Assembly: GCA_001824645.1 (NCBI GenBank)
Contig: MHYD01000044.1
Span: 23,730-37,006, forward strand
DNA from: Planctomycetes bacterium RBG_13_46_10
GTDB taxonomy: Bacteria; Planctomycetota; Phycisphaerae; Sedimentisphaerales; Anaerobacaceae
Reading direction: 5' to 3'
Length of the DNA stretch: 13,277 nt
The notes beneath the pieces are model-generated. The model was not told the origin of the DNA. It saw nothing but the letters and a program-made list of their open reading frames with translations, and did not search any database. Both the position numbers and the translations under genes were made by a program. Positions 12,862 through 13,277 of the stretch are shown piece by piece. How positions within the stretch are numbered: the stretch's first letter is position 1; each line of letters opens with the position of its first letter.

Positions 12862-13277
12862 TTAAAATGTTTTCGCAAGGCCCTTGGCCTTTTCTGCAGC
12901 TTCCGCCTGTTTTTGTTTCGCGGTATCAGCGCCTCCGGCAAGAGTTGGCTCGATAATCACAGAGCGAATATCAGACAAACCCATAAAGCCTAATATCAGT
13001 TCGAGGTATTTTGTTTGCATATCAAGAGCTTTAGCGGCATCTGCTGAGTACTCGCCCCCTCTTGCGTAGGCGATAAAGACCGGCTTATTTTTTACTAAGC
13101 CGTCATAGGAGCCATCCTGTTTCGCGATGAATGTATAGCCCGGCTGGACGATAATGTCTATGTATTGTTTCAGCCGATATGGAATAGAAAAATTCCACAT
13201 AGGCACTGCTAAAACATATTTGTCCGCCGATTTAAATTCTTCTATCACAGAAACGATTTTTGCCCATATTCGGCGAT
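12862..13277 (-). CDS. azoR: FMN-dependent NADH-azoreductase, N-terminus cut by window edge
   Basis: The frame is open to the right edge, with 138 complete codons read on the minus strand before TAA at 12862. The block LAVPMWNFSIPYRLKQYID matches the FMN-binding PMYNFxIPxxLKxWID signature of flavodoxin-fold azoreductases. IAYARGGEY and a region like LELILGFMGLSDI complete the C-terminal half. Family members have about 200 residues, so about 60-70 N-terminal residues lie outside the window. The enzyme reduces azo compounds and quinones with NADH in the cytosol. An internal GTG at 13248 is in frame but is not the real start, because homology continues upstream (IWAKIVSVIEEF). The lysine- and alanine-rich C-terminal tail is unusual but not disruptive. 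Confidence 0.88.
   Translation of the reverse strand, partial: RRIWAKIVSVIEEFKSADKYVLAVPMWNFSIPYRLKQYIDIIVQPGYTFIAKQDGSYDGLVKNKPVFIAYARGGEYSADAAKALDMQTKYLELILGFMGLSDIRSVIIEPTLAGGADTAKQKQAEAAEKAKGLAKTF

Noticed and set aside
12862..13248. Complete 128-residue flavoprotein starting at GTG 13248
   Set aside because: The frame stays open to the window edge, and azoreductase-like sequence continues upstream of that GTG, so the gene is a partial one.

Overview
The window looks like part of a bacterial chromosome with moderate GC content. It has no CRISPR array, rRNA, tRNA or recognisable transposase. The best guess for the source is a Planctomycetes-type bacterium, perhaps Phycisphaerae. This rests on the enlarged RseP, the paired active/inactive M16 peptidases, the stand-alone receiver and PAS-kinase genes, and dispersed repeat peptides inside coding regions. 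No taxonomic marker gene is present, so this is an inference.

Layout: (1) Positions 1-2602, minus strand: dxr (MEP isoprenoid pathway) followed by a large rseP (site-2 protease) that runs off the left edge. Both probably come from one sigma70-like promoter at 2670-2698. (2) Positions 2603-3152: an AT-rich non-coding stretch holding that promoter, a likely promoter for the next gene, a leader hairpin and one doubtful 15-codon ORF. (3) Positions 3153-7192, plus strand: a two-component signalling cluster. It contains a single-domain receiver, a membrane PAS histidine kinase, an Rcp1-type receiver and a REC-PAS-histidine kinase, and the last three genes overlap. The 315-base gap between the first receiver and the first kinase contains nested inverted repeats (3609-3762) that look like a structured RNA or a small palindromic element. 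(4) Positions 7244-9667, minus strand: a PTS EIIA-like/CBS protein and, 3 bases downstream, an ion-transporter-superfamily (NhaD/ArsB-like) permease. They read as one regulated transport unit. (5) Positions 9955-12843, plus strand: two M16 peptidase genes of equal length, one with the zinc site and one without, which probably form a heterodimer. They are followed by an overlapping small hypothetical gene whose middle is built from repeats. (6) Positions 12862-13277, minus strand: the C-terminal part of an FMN-dependent NADH-azoreductase, cut by the right edge.

The observations most worth a second look are the nested-helix element at 3609-3762, which has an alternative pairing, and the in-frame absorption of short dispersed repeats by two protein genes (10571-10606 and about 12619-12712). 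The EIIA-CBS/permease pair and the four receiver domains with no output domain are also notable. Families were assigned by reading motifs. No database search or folding program was run.
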